Shown here: positions 54,161 through 61,962 of the stretch, piece after piece | Layout: every line of letters starts with the position of its first letter | Position numbering within the stretch: position 1 is the stretch's first letter | DNA from: Paraburkholderia unamae | GTDB lineage: Bacteria > Pseudomonadota > Gammaproteobacteria > Burkholderiales > Burkholderiaceae | Assembly (NCBI RefSeq): GCF_003268775.1 | Contig: NZ_QLSU01000003.1 | Span: 414,248 to 478,247, forward strand | Length of the DNA: 64,000 bases | Reading direction: 5' to 3' | Position numbers and translations under genes: made by a program | Notes under the pieces: generated by a model | Databases searched by the model: none | What the model saw: only the letters and a program-made list of their open reading frames with translations | What the model was told of the DNA's origin: nothing

Positions 54161-55099
54161 ATGTTGATCGATCCCAGACATCTGATCCAGCTCCACATGA
54201 TCGTGGAGCTGGGCTCGTTCATTTCGGCGGCCGAACGGCTCGGGCTTACGCAGCCTGGGCTTTCGCGCAATATCCGGTTGCTGGAGTCGCGCATCGGCGT
54301 GCGCCTGCTCATACGCGGCAAGCACGGCGCGGTGCCGACCGACGAAGGCAAGACGCTCGCCGCTTATGGACGCAGGCTTTTCGAGCTGAGCCAGCAGGCG
54401 GCCACGACGGGCGCGGCCGTGCATCGCGGGGAAGTGGGTGAGTTGCGCCTGGGCGCGGCGTTCTCGCTTGCGAACGGCTTGATCGCGGAGCCGGTGAGCC
54501 GCTTTCTCGCGGCAAGGCCGAAGACGTCGCTACGCGTGCTGCCGGGGCCGACGCCGCGTTTGCTGGAAGAACTCGACGCGGGTCAGCTCGATCTCGTGGT
54601 GGGGGGCACGCAAATGCTGCCCGAGGAGCACGGGCTGCGCTTCGAGGCGCTGGTCGACAACGACCTGGTGGCGGTGGGCCGCGCCGATCATCCGCTCGCG
54701 AAACTCGAGCACGACGCGCCGGTGGCCCAGTTGCGCGAATACCGCTGGGTGGCCTGCCTCGAACAGGACCCGCTGAGGCGCGACGTCGAAGCGGGCATGG
54801 CCTCGCTCGGGCTCACGCAGGATTGCGTCGCACTCGAAACGGCGTCGCTCACGCTGGTGACCGACGTGCTCGCGCGTACCGACTTTCTCACGCTGATCCC
54901 CTCCCCGCTCGCCAACGCGTTGACGGCGAGCGGGCGCTTCGCGCGGGTGCAGGCCGCCAGCTCCTACACGCTGCGGCCCATCGGCGTGGCGTATCGCGTG
55001 AATGCGTATATTCCGCCCATCGCCACGGCCTTCATCAAGGTGCTGCGCGGCTGGGCCCAGGAAAATCGCACGAGCCTCGCCGCGCTGCGCGACGACTGA
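54161..55099 (+). CDS. LysR-family regulator
   Basis: 312-residue standard LysR protein. HTH at residues ~6-65 (LIQLHMIVELGSFISAAERLGLTQPGLSRNIRLLESRIGVRLL) and an effector domain to the end. AAGGACGCG precedes ATG 54161. Divergent from the extradiol operon, so the predicted activator of it; its stop is 12 bases from that of the convergent FAH-family gene. Confidence 0.94.
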   Translation: MLIDPRHLIQLHMIVELGSFISAAERLGLTQPGLSRNIRLLESRIGVRLLIRGKHGAVPTDEGKTLAAYGRRLFELSQQAATTGAAVHRGEVGELRLGAAFSLANGLIAEPVSRFLAARPKTSLRVLPGPTPRLLEELDAGQLDLVVGGTQMLPEEHGLRFEALVDNDLVAVGRADHPLAKLEHDAPVAQLREYRWVACLEQDPLRRDVEAGMASLGLTQDCVALETASLTLVTDVLARTDFLTLIPSPLANALTASGRFARVQAASSYTLRPIGVAYRVNAYIPPIATAFIKVLRGWAQENRTSLAALRDD

Positions 55100-55111
55100 C
55101 GAACCGCGGCT

Positions 55112-55969
55112 TCAGGCCGAAGCCACCACGCGGTTCTCGATATGGCCGAGGCCGTCGATCTGCGCGCGCACCACGTCGCCGTCCTGGAGCAGCTTGCCGA
55201 TCGCCACGCCCACGCCGGAGGGCGTGCCGGTGGCGAGAATGTCGCCGGGTTCGAGCGTCATGACCGTCGAGAGATATTCGATCTGCGCGTAGATGTCGTA
55301 AATCATGTCGCCCGTCGTCATGCGCTGGCGCGCCTCGCCGTTCACGCTCAGCACCATTTCCAGTGCGAGCGGATCGGCGATCTCGTCGTCGGTCGTGAGC
55401 CACGGGCCGATCGGGCCGTGCGTGTCGAACGACTTGCCGAGCGTGAAGGTGGGCGAGCGGTTTTGCCAGTCGCGCGCGGTCACGTCGTTCGTCACGAGGT
55501 AGCCCGCGATCACGGCGCGCGCGTCGGCGGCCTTCACGTTGCGGCAGCGCTTGCCGATCACCACGCCCAGTTCGATCTCGTAGTCGAGCTTCTCGACGAC
55601 CGAAGGCAGGTCGATCGGATCAAACGGTCCGCTGATGCACGACACCTGCTTGTTGAACCAGAGCTGGCTCGAAGGAATCGGCACGCCCGCGGCTTTTGCC
55701 TCTTCGGCGTGCGCCTTGTAGTTCAGGCCAATCGCCAGATATTTCTGCGGATCGTTGACAGGCGCTTCGAGCTTGACCTCGCTCAGCGCGAACGCCCCGC
55801 CCTGCTCCGCTTCGAGCGCGGCGCGCAGCGCGGGCAAATTCGCCAGCAACTCGCGCATGGAATCGCCCACGCCCTGCATGCCCTGTACTGCCGACAGATC
55901 GATGACGCGGTCGCCGCTCAGCTTGCCAATGCGGGTGCGTCCTTCCACCGTGAAACGTACGAGTTTCAT
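55112..55969 (-). CDS. FAH-family hydrolase/isomerase (HpaG/MhpD-like fold)
   Basis: 285-residue FAH-fold enzyme. Metal ligands are in VEKLDYEIELGVVIGKR, with GLNYKAHAEEA and TLEPGDILATGTPSGVG as family marks. Members include 2-hydroxyhepta-2,4-diene-1,7-dioate isomerase/decarboxylase (HpaG), acylpyruvases and oxaloacetate tautomerases. In a meta-cleavage cluster the first is the most likely. AGGAGTCTGA precedes ATG 55969. Last gene of the DUF3500-SDR-SnoaL-FAH group. Confidence 0.9.
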   Translation of the reverse strand: MKLVRFTVEGRTRIGKLSGDRVIDLSAVQGMQGVGDSMRELLANLPALRAALEAEQGGAFALSEVKLEAPVNDPQKYLAIGLNYKAHAEEAKAAGVPIPSSQLWFNKQVSCISGPFDPIDLPSVVEKLDYEIELGVVIGKRCRNVKAADARAVIAGYLVTNDVTARDWQNRSPTFTLGKSFDTHGPIGPWLTTDDEIADPLALEMVLSVNGEARQRMTTGDMIYDIYAQIEYLSTVMTLEPGDILATGTPSGVGVAIGKLLQDGDVVRAQIDGLGHIENRVVASA

Positions 55970-56011
55970 TCAGACTCCTGTATTCATTTGGATACTTGAG
56001 ACGATAGTCAA

Positions 56012-56404
56012 TCAGGATTCCTGCGTTATCGTCAGATGAAAATTCGTGAATTGCCAGCGGCCTGAGCGCCGCCGCAACACCTGCGTGACGAAGGCGTGCA
56101 TGGCGATTTCCCCTTCGCCGTGCGGCGCGCGCATGCGGTTGGTGAGCGGCCCGGTCATCACGGCGATATCGCCTTCCACGCGCAGCGCGAGCGGTCCGCG
56201 TTCGATCGCGATGAATCCGCGCTTGCGCTCGATATGGCGCAGCAGCGCGACCTTGTCGTGCACGAGCCCCGTGCTGTGAACATGCACGAGGTCGTCCGCG
56301 AAGAGTTCGTCGAGCGCGTCGAGATCCACGGCCACGAGCGCGGCCTGGCGGCACTGCTCCAGCGCCAGGATCGCCGCGCGGTCTTGCGTCTCGTCCGCGC
56401 GCAT
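56012..56404 (-). CDS. SnoaL/NTF2-like protein (DUF4440 type)
   Basis: 130-residue NTF2-fold protein (AALVAVDLDALDELFADDLVHVHSTGLVHDKVALLRHIERKR; WQFTNFHLTITQES end). This fold serves as dehydratase, isomerase, small hydrolase or ligand-binding protein, so the chemistry is not readable. The ATG overlaps the SDR stop by one base, so the pair is translated together and may act together. Confidence 0.85.
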   Translation of the reverse strand: MRADETQDRAAILALEQCRQAALVAVDLDALDELFADDLVHVHSTGLVHDKVALLRHIERKRGFIAIERGPLALRVEGDIAVMTGPLTNRMRAPHGEGEIAMHAFVTQVLRRRSGRWQFTNFHLTITQES

Positions 56405-57186
56405 CAGATCAGCCCTTCGTACGAGCCACCGTCGAGCTGCAAGTTCTGGCCGGAGATATAGCTCGCCTGCGTGCTGCACAGGAACGCGCAAGCCGCGCCG
56501 AATTCCTCGGGGCGTCCGAGCCGTTTCGCGGCGATCGTATCGGCGATACGACGGCGCGCCTCGTCGCGATCGATGCCGTGCTCGCTCATCATGCGCTGCG
56601 CCATGAACTCCTGGCGCGGGGTGTCGATGCGCTCGGGCAGCAGGTTGTTGATCGTCACGTTGTCGGCCACCACGTGCGTGCTGATCGCCTTGCTCATGGC
56701 CGTAAGCGCCGTGCGCGCCGAGGTCGAGAGACCCATCATGTAGTGCGGCGATTTCACCATTGCCGAGGTGATGTTGACGATGCGGCCGAAGCGGCGCGCC
56801 TGCATGCCCGGAATATACGCGCGCATGAGCTGCACGGCGGGAATCATGTTCGCGCCGAGCGCGGCCAGCAACGCCGCTTCGTCCCAGTCGTCCAGACGGC
56901 CAGGCGGCGGCCCCGCGTTGTTGTTCACGAGAATATCGACCTCGGGCAGCGTGCGTACGATCGCTTCGCGGCCTTCGGCCGTGGTGAGGTCGGCGGCAAT
57001 GGTGCTCACCTGCGCGCCTTGAACGCGCTCGCGCAGCGCCTGCGCGGCCGCTTCGAGTTTGTTCGCGTCGCGCCCGTTCAGCGTGAGCGCCACACCTTCG
57101 TGCGCGAGCGCTTCGGCACAGGCAAGCCCGAGCCCCTGCGACGACGCCGCAATGAACGCGCGGCGGCCCTTGATTCCCAGATCCAT
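56404..57186 (-). CDS. SDR-family protein with degenerate catalytic tetrad
   Basis: 260-residue short-chain dehydrogenase fold. Instead of TGxxxGxG it has AASSQGLG (14-20). Ser141 is present, but the YxxxK motif is replaced: Ser154 and Arg158 occupy the Tyr and Lys positions in LSTSARTAL. NNNAGPPPG replaces NNAG. This matches a known BKR-like SDR subgroup that lacks a perfect tetrad, and whose function is unclear. GAGGACAAGAC precedes the start. Coupled to the SnoaL-like gene and 27 bases after DUF3500. Confidence 0.9.
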   Translation of the reverse strand: MDLGIKGRRAFIAASSQGLGLACAEALAHEGVALTLNGRDANKLEAAAQALRERVQGAQVSTIAADLTTAEGREAIVRTLPEVDILVNNNAGPPPGRLDDWDEAALLAALGANMIPAVQLMRAYIPGMQARRFGRIVNITSAMVKSPHYMMGLSTSARTALTAMSKAISTHVVADNVTINNLLPERIDTPRQEFMAQRMMSEHGIDRDEARRRIADTIAAKRLGRPEEFGAACAFLCSTQASYISGQNLQLDGGSYEGLI

Positions 57187-57213
57187 GTCTTGTCCTCTCT
57201 TGCTCGATTGAAT

Positions 57214-58557
57214 TCAGTCGTGGCGGTGTGTGTGATCGCCATGCGCGTGCGAATGCGAGTGGCCATCGTGATCGTGTGTGTGGTGATGATCGTGCGCGTG
57301 CTGCGCGCCCATGTGCGCGGAGCCTTCGCGATGCAGTTGCGCGTAGTGCTGACGCAGCAGATCCTTGCCGTAGTCGTTGCCGTTGGGCGTGCGCACCACC
57401 GTGTGAATGTGATACTTCGCGGGCTCCGCGTTGGTGAGCCATACGCCGCTGTGATGGTCGAACTCCACCATCAGGAGCGGGCTGTGCACCTTGTAGTAGA
57501 ACGGGTCGTCCTCGCCGTGGCCGCCGATCCAGCTAAACCAGGTGCGCTCCAGCACCGTTTCGAGCTGCTTCATGCGCGCTTCGCGCGGGCCCTTCGGCAA
57601 GTAGTCGATGAACGAATCCACCACCCTGAGCAATTGCTCCTGCTGCGCGGAGGAAAACTCGCGCGCGCACACGCCCTCATACGGCACGACGCGATTGTCA
57701 CGATACGCGGCGCCCAGTTGACGCTCGTCCGCAAAGTGCCAGCGGTCCGCCGGCATGGCCGGGTCCTTCATGCGCTCGAAAATCGTGGCGCGGCGTTGCA
57801 GATCGGGCGCGAGCGAGCGCATCAGTTCGAGACCGAAGGTCTCTTCGTTTTCGAACAGGCGAAACGCGCCATGCGGCCCGCGGTCGATGATGGTGGGCTC
57901 CGCGCCGAGAAAGGTGGGCGAGACCACCATCTGGCCGCCCAGCATGAAGCAGTTGATCGCGATGTGATGGCCGTACAGGTTCCACCCCCACGGTTCGGTG
58001 GCCGACGGCGTGCCGAACAGCAGAAAGTGATAGCTCCACTCGTTCATGATGTTGCGCAGGTCGTACAGCTCGCCGAGATAGAGGTTCGCGAGGCGGCAGC
58101 GCTGCGTCTTCACATAGCCGTCGAAGCTCAGGCTCGCGCGCATCAGGTTCATCGCGGCTTCGCGCACGGCCGGGCTCACGGCGTCGAGGCGCAGGCCGTT
58201 CGCGTTCATCGGGAACTCGGGGTTGTACCAGTCGCGCCATTCGGGCGCGTCCACGGGGTAGCGGAGCTTCGCGCGCTCGCCGTCGCTCACGGCGGCGAGC
58301 AGCGCGTTCCCGGCGCGCACTACGGGGTGAATGTCGAGGCCTTCGTCGGCGAGATGGAACAGATTCGGCTCGACCTGGCCGTTCGCCGTCACGCCCTTGT
58401 ATGGCTCACGATAAAGCGCTTGCCACGTCTGGATCAGCGATTGCGCCTTGTCCGAGGCGATGATGGGCTTTGCATACTCGAACGGATCTAGGCCGCGCGC
58501 ATTCGTGAGCCGGGGTGAATCGGCGGGAATCAGGTTGTCGCGGAAGTCGCTCGTCAT
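57214..58557 (-). CDS. DUF3500-family protein with His-rich C-terminal tail
   Basis: 447 residues. No signal peptide (starts MTSDFRDNLIPADSP), so cytosolic. The body fits the DUF3500 family (WSYHFLLFGTPSATEPWGWNLYGHHIAINCFMLGGQMVVSPTFLGAEP; KVHSPLLMVEFDHHSGV; PAKYHIHTVVRTPNGNDYG), whose function is unknown to me. Several conserved-looking His (GHH, EFDHH, YHIHT) could form a metal site. The last 28 residues (420-447) contain 14 His alternating with Asp, Ser and Thr, a likely metal store or chaperone tail. GAGGAGACAAG precedes ATG 58557. Confidence 0.85.
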   Translation of the reverse strand: MTSDFRDNLIPADSPRLTNARGLDPFEYAKPIIASDKAQSLIQTWQALYREPYKGVTANGQVEPNLFHLADEGLDIHPVVRAGNALLAAVSDGERAKLRYPVDAPEWRDWYNPEFPMNANGLRLDAVSPAVREAAMNLMRASLSFDGYVKTQRCRLANLYLGELYDLRNIMNEWSYHFLLFGTPSATEPWGWNLYGHHIAINCFMLGGQMVVSPTFLGAEPTIIDRGPHGAFRLFENEETFGLELMRSLAPDLQRRATIFERMKDPAMPADRWHFADERQLGAAYRDNRVVPYEGVCAREFSSAQQEQLLRVVDSFIDYLPKGPREARMKQLETVLERTWFSWIGGHGEDDPFYYKVHSPLLMVEFDHHSGVWLTNAEPAKYHIHTVVRTPNGNDYGKDLLRQHYAQLHREGSAHMGAQHAHDHHHTHDHDGHSHSHAHGDHTHRHD

Positions 58558-58757
58558 CGCGCTTGTCTCCTCACTGCCATGCCGCCGGAATGATCACGAT
58601 GACCAGGCGAGTCCTTGCGGATGCTTGATATGTTAATCATCCAGGCGATGGAAATTGGCCGCCTTTCGCGGCGAAAACATCATCTCGTCGAGCTTAACGG
58701 CGTTGCCCGCGCCGCGCCGGGTGAAGTCCGGCCAGTGGAAATCGATCGTCGCTCACG

Positions 58758-59255
58758 TTAATCCCGGCCCGCCTCACGGCCTAGCGCGATCAACTCGCGC
58801 AGCACGCGATGCGCGTCGGCAAGACGTTGTGCGCCGATCTGCGCTTCCAGCTGGCGATGAATCGCACTCGTCTCGCCGATCATCGCGGCAAAGAGCGCGC
58901 GGCCCTCGCCCGCCAGTGACACGATCACGCGGCGCTGATCGTCGTCGCCATGGCGGCGCGCCACGAGAGCGCGCCGCACCAGCAAGGCCACCGTGCGCGA
59001 GAGGCTTGCGGGCAGGATGCGGCAATGCTCCGCAAGGTCCCGCATGTCCGCTTCGCCGTGCTCGGCGAGCGCGCGCAGAATGCGCCACTGCTGCTCGGTA
59101 ATCGCGTGACGACGCAGATGCGGCCGAAAGCGCTGCATGACCGTTTCGCGCGCGTGAAGCAGCAGCATGGGCAACGCCGAGCCGATGGCGTCGTCCGCGT
59201 TGTCCGCGTTGTCCGCCTCGTGCGCGCGCGCGTGGGCGGCGGCCGCTTCGCTCAT
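58758..59255 (-). CDS. MarR-family regulator, HpaR-like
   Basis: 165 residues: an Ala/Asp-rich N-terminal tail with a short ADN repeat, then a MarR winged helix (RFRPHLRRHAITEQQWRILRALAEHGEADMRDLAEHCRILPASLSRTVALLVRRALVARR) and the wing DDDQRRVIVSL. The ITEQQWRILR element is typical of HpaR/HpcR, regulators of homoprotocatechuate operons. It lies between the dienelactone hydrolase gene (8 bases) and the DUF3500 operon (200 bases further on). Confidence 0.9.
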   Translation of the reverse strand: MSEAAAAHARAHEADNADNADDAIGSALPMLLLHARETVMQRFRPHLRRHAITEQQWRILRALAEHGEADMRDLAEHCRILPASLSRTVALLVRRALVARRHGDDDQRRVIVSLAGEGRALFAAMIGETSAIHRQLEAQIGAQRLADAHRVLRELIALGREAGRD

Positions 59256-59263
59256 GGCGTGCT

Positions 59264-60004
59264 TCAAGCCGCCAGCACTTCGTCGAGAAAGCGCACGAGC
59301 GCGGCCCACGCGCGCCGGTCGCTCTGCTCGCGGTACGCGATCACCTGGGGCTTGTTGGCGCGGTCCGAGTCGGGCCGCGTGAAGCCGTGCTTCGTGTGGC
59401 TGTACACGTTCGCTTCCCAGTCCACGCCGGCCGCGCTCATGGCCTGCTGGAGTTCGAGCAGCTTCGGCGCGGCCGCCATCGGATCTTCCGCGCCCGTGAG
59501 AATGAGCGCTTTGCCGCCCGCCGCTGCCACGCTCCAGTCGGGGCCGACGAGATCGAGGCCGCCGTGCAGGCTCACCGCGCCTCTCACGCTGCCCACGGTG
59601 CGCAAATATTCCAGCGCCGAGGCCCCGCCAAAGCAGTACCCCATGATCGCCACGCGTGCGCCGTCCACGCCGGGCTGCGCCGCCAGCGCCTGCCGCCCGG
59701 CTTCGATGCGGCCCATCCACGTCTTGCGATCGCTCGCGAAGCGGCCGATGGTCGGGCCGATCTGGCTTTCGTCGCGCAACTGTGCGCCCTCGCCCCACAC
59801 GTCGGCTGCAAGCACGGCATAGCCGAGCGCAGCCACGCGCGCGGCGGTCTGCTTCATGAAGTCGCCTACGCCGAAGGCGTCGTGCACGAGCACCACGCCC
59901 GGCACGGCGCTTCCCGTCTGTGCATTGCGCGGCAGACAAAGATGGCCGACGAGGCGCGCCCCGTCGTACGAATATTCGATATCCTTAGCAAATTCCTGCG
60001 TCAC
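59264..60004 (-). CDS. dienelactone hydrolase family protein
   Basis: 246-residue alpha/beta hydrolase with a cysteine nucleophile: Cys124 (GYCFGG), Asp174 (GAEDP) and His206 (HTKHGF), the dienelactone hydrolase triad. Start is GTG 60004 after GGAGAATCGAA. Dienelactone hydrolases open 4-carboxymethylenebutenolides; family members also act on other lactones and esters. Second gene of the MFS-DLH-MarR unit. Confidence 0.92.
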   Translation of the reverse strand: MTQEFAKDIEYSYDGARLVGHLCLPRNAQTGSAVPGVVLVHDAFGVGDFMKQTAARVAALGYAVLAADVWGEGAQLRDESQIGPTIGRFASDRKTWMGRIEAGRQALAAQPGVDGARVAIMGYCFGGASALEYLRTVGSVRGAVSLHGGLDLVGPDWSVAAAGGKALILTGAEDPMAAAPKLLELQQAMSAAGVDWEANVYSHTKHGFTRPDSDRANKPQVIAYREQSDRRAWAALVRFLDEVLAA

Positions 60005-60031
60005 TTCGATTCTCCAGATTCAGTGGATGGC

Positions 60032-61405
60032 TTATTCGGAAAGCGCGGCCTGCGCGGTGCCCGCTGGCCCGCTGACTTCGCGGCCCGGCACACGCGGCGT
60101 GCGCAACAGTCGCTGCACGATCACGCACGACACGAGCGAGAGGACGACGATGGCGAGCAGCGCGGGTCTCATCGAACCCGTGGCGGTGCGCGCCCAGCCG
60201 ATCAGCGTCGGGCTGAAGAACGAGCCCAGCGACCCGAGCGAGCTGATCAACGCAAGGCCCGCTGCTGCGGTACGGCGCGTGAGAAAGTCATGCGGAATCG
60301 ACCAGAACACCGGCAGCGCCGAGAATGTGCCGGCCACGGCCACGCAGAGCAGCAATAGCGTGCCCGTGATGTCGAAGCGCACGAGGGCGAGCAGCGCAAG
60401 CGCGGCGCAGCCCGCGAGCACCGGCGCGATGTAGTGGCGGCGGCGCTCGCGCAGCCGGTCGGAGCGTCGCGCCACGAGCAGAATGGCCACGATGCCCGCG
60501 CCGAACGGTAGCGCGGTAAGGAGACCCGTGTTCGCCAGCGAGCCCGCGCCCGCTTCCTTCACGAGCGTCGGCAGCCAGAAGTTCAGCGCCATCGTGACGC
60601 TGCACAGCGTGAAGTAAACAAAGGTGATGGCATAAATCACGGGCTGCTTGAGCACCGCACCCCACGCGTGCGATTCGTCGTCATGCTTGCGCGCGGCGCG
60701 CTCCTCTTCCAGTTGCGCGACGAGAAACGCACGCTCGGCGGGGCTCAGCCAGCGCGCCCGCTCGGGCGAGTCGGTAAGCCACAGGAGCGCGATCACGCCC
60801 AGCACGATGGCGGGCACGCCTTCGAGCACGAACAGCCATTGCCAGCCGCGCAAGCCCGCCACCGTCTCCATGCGCGTCATGATCGTGCCCGCGAGCAGGC
60901 CGCCCACCACGCCCGCCGCAGCCATCGCGGCGAAGATCCACGAGGTGCGCGCCGCGCGGTAGCGCGCCGGATACCAGTAGCTGAGGTAGAGCACGATGCC
61001 CGGAAAGAAGCCCGCTTCGAAGAGGCCCAGCAAGAAGCGCATCGTGTAGAGCATGGCGGGCGTCGTGGTGAACGCCATGCCCGCCGATACCGCGCCCCAG
61101 CAAATCATGATGCGGCTGAAGGTGCGCCGTGCGCCAATGCGGTGAAGCAGCAGATTGCTCGGCACTTCGAACAGCATGTAGCCGATGAAGAAGATGCCGG
61201 CGGCAAGACCGTAGACGGCGTCCGAAAAGCCGAGGTCCTGCTTCATCTGGAACTGCGCGAAACCGATGTTCACGCGGTCGAGAAAGGCGACCACGAACGA
61301 CAGCACGAGAAACGGCATGATGCGCCGCGAAACGCGGGCATAAACGGCGCGCGCGTCGATCGATTGATGGCCGGCGTGTTCACTGGCCGGAAGGGGGGCT
61401 GACAT
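60032..61405 (-). CDS. MFS transporter, anion:cation symporter (HpaX/NicT-like)
   Basis: 457-residue, 12-helix major facilitator. It begins RISRRIM-type N-terminus (YARVSRRIMPFLVLSFVVAFLDRVNIGFAQFQM), a hallmark of the ACS family, which carries organic anions such as 4-hydroxyphenylacetate, phthalate, glucarate or nicotinate-type acids. Start ATG 61405 follows AGGAGACACAGC, the same ribosome site as the ALDH gene. First gene of the leftward unit and probable importer of the pathway substrate. Confidence 0.92.
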   Translation of the reverse strand: MSAPLPASEHAGHQSIDARAVYARVSRRIMPFLVLSFVVAFLDRVNIGFAQFQMKQDLGFSDAVYGLAAGIFFIGYMLFEVPSNLLLHRIGARRTFSRIMICWGAVSAGMAFTTTPAMLYTMRFLLGLFEAGFFPGIVLYLSYWYPARYRAARTSWIFAAMAAAGVVGGLLAGTIMTRMETVAGLRGWQWLFVLEGVPAIVLGVIALLWLTDSPERARWLSPAERAFLVAQLEEERAARKHDDESHAWGAVLKQPVIYAITFVYFTLCSVTMALNFWLPTLVKEAGAGSLANTGLLTALPFGAGIVAILLVARRSDRLRERRRHYIAPVLAGCAALALLALVRFDITGTLLLLCVAVAGTFSALPVFWSIPHDFLTRRTAAAGLALISSLGSLGSFFSPTLIGWARTATGSMRPALLAIVVLSLVSCVIVQRLLRTPRVPGREVSGPAGTAQAALSE

Positions 61406-61962
61406 GCTGTGTCTCCTCGCGTGTTGCCGCGTTGGTGTGGCGGGCGCGCCGGGTTGCCGCGCCCTTGCGGGGATTATCTTCAGCATGCGGCGGCGTCAGC
61501 GCCGTTTTCCGGCACGCGGAAATGAGTTGGCACGGCAGGCGGCGAGACTTCGCCGACGGCGCGCATATTGATACGTCATCCTGATTAATTCGATGACACC
61601 GGTAGCCTGTATAGAACACCCCGTGCCGTCGCCCCGCTCCCAACACGCGTTGCATATTCGCAACGTCGTCGCACCGCGTTGCACGCAGCGAAACGGTCAG
61701 ACGCGCGCCAATCCCTGCGTTGCCCGCGCACGCAACTGTCAGATCGGCCGCCAGCCCGCGCCAGTCCGTCATCTCGACGCTTTACGCACGCCGCATAAAC
61801 ACGTGCATTCATAGGGCGCGATCCGTGGCTCTCCGCTAAACTCCGGTCAACATAGAGGTAGTTTCGAGATAACGGCAGGCGGCACAAATCCGCCTATACC
61901 CTGAATGGCTGCGTTTGGGAGATAAACGACAGCCACTGTGAAGAAAACAAAGGGCTGTTGCG
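61406..61962. other. divergent region between the MFS gene and bcsB
   Basis: 557 bases without a credible gene; open frames here have no ribosome site or family likeness. It must carry the promoters of the leftward catabolic unit and perhaps of the cellulose operon. No clear operator seen. Confidence 0.5.

Noticed and set aside
56578..58491. 637-codon open frame opposite DUF3500
   Set aside because: Composition of an antisense shadow and no ribosome site; DUF3500 reads well on the other strand.
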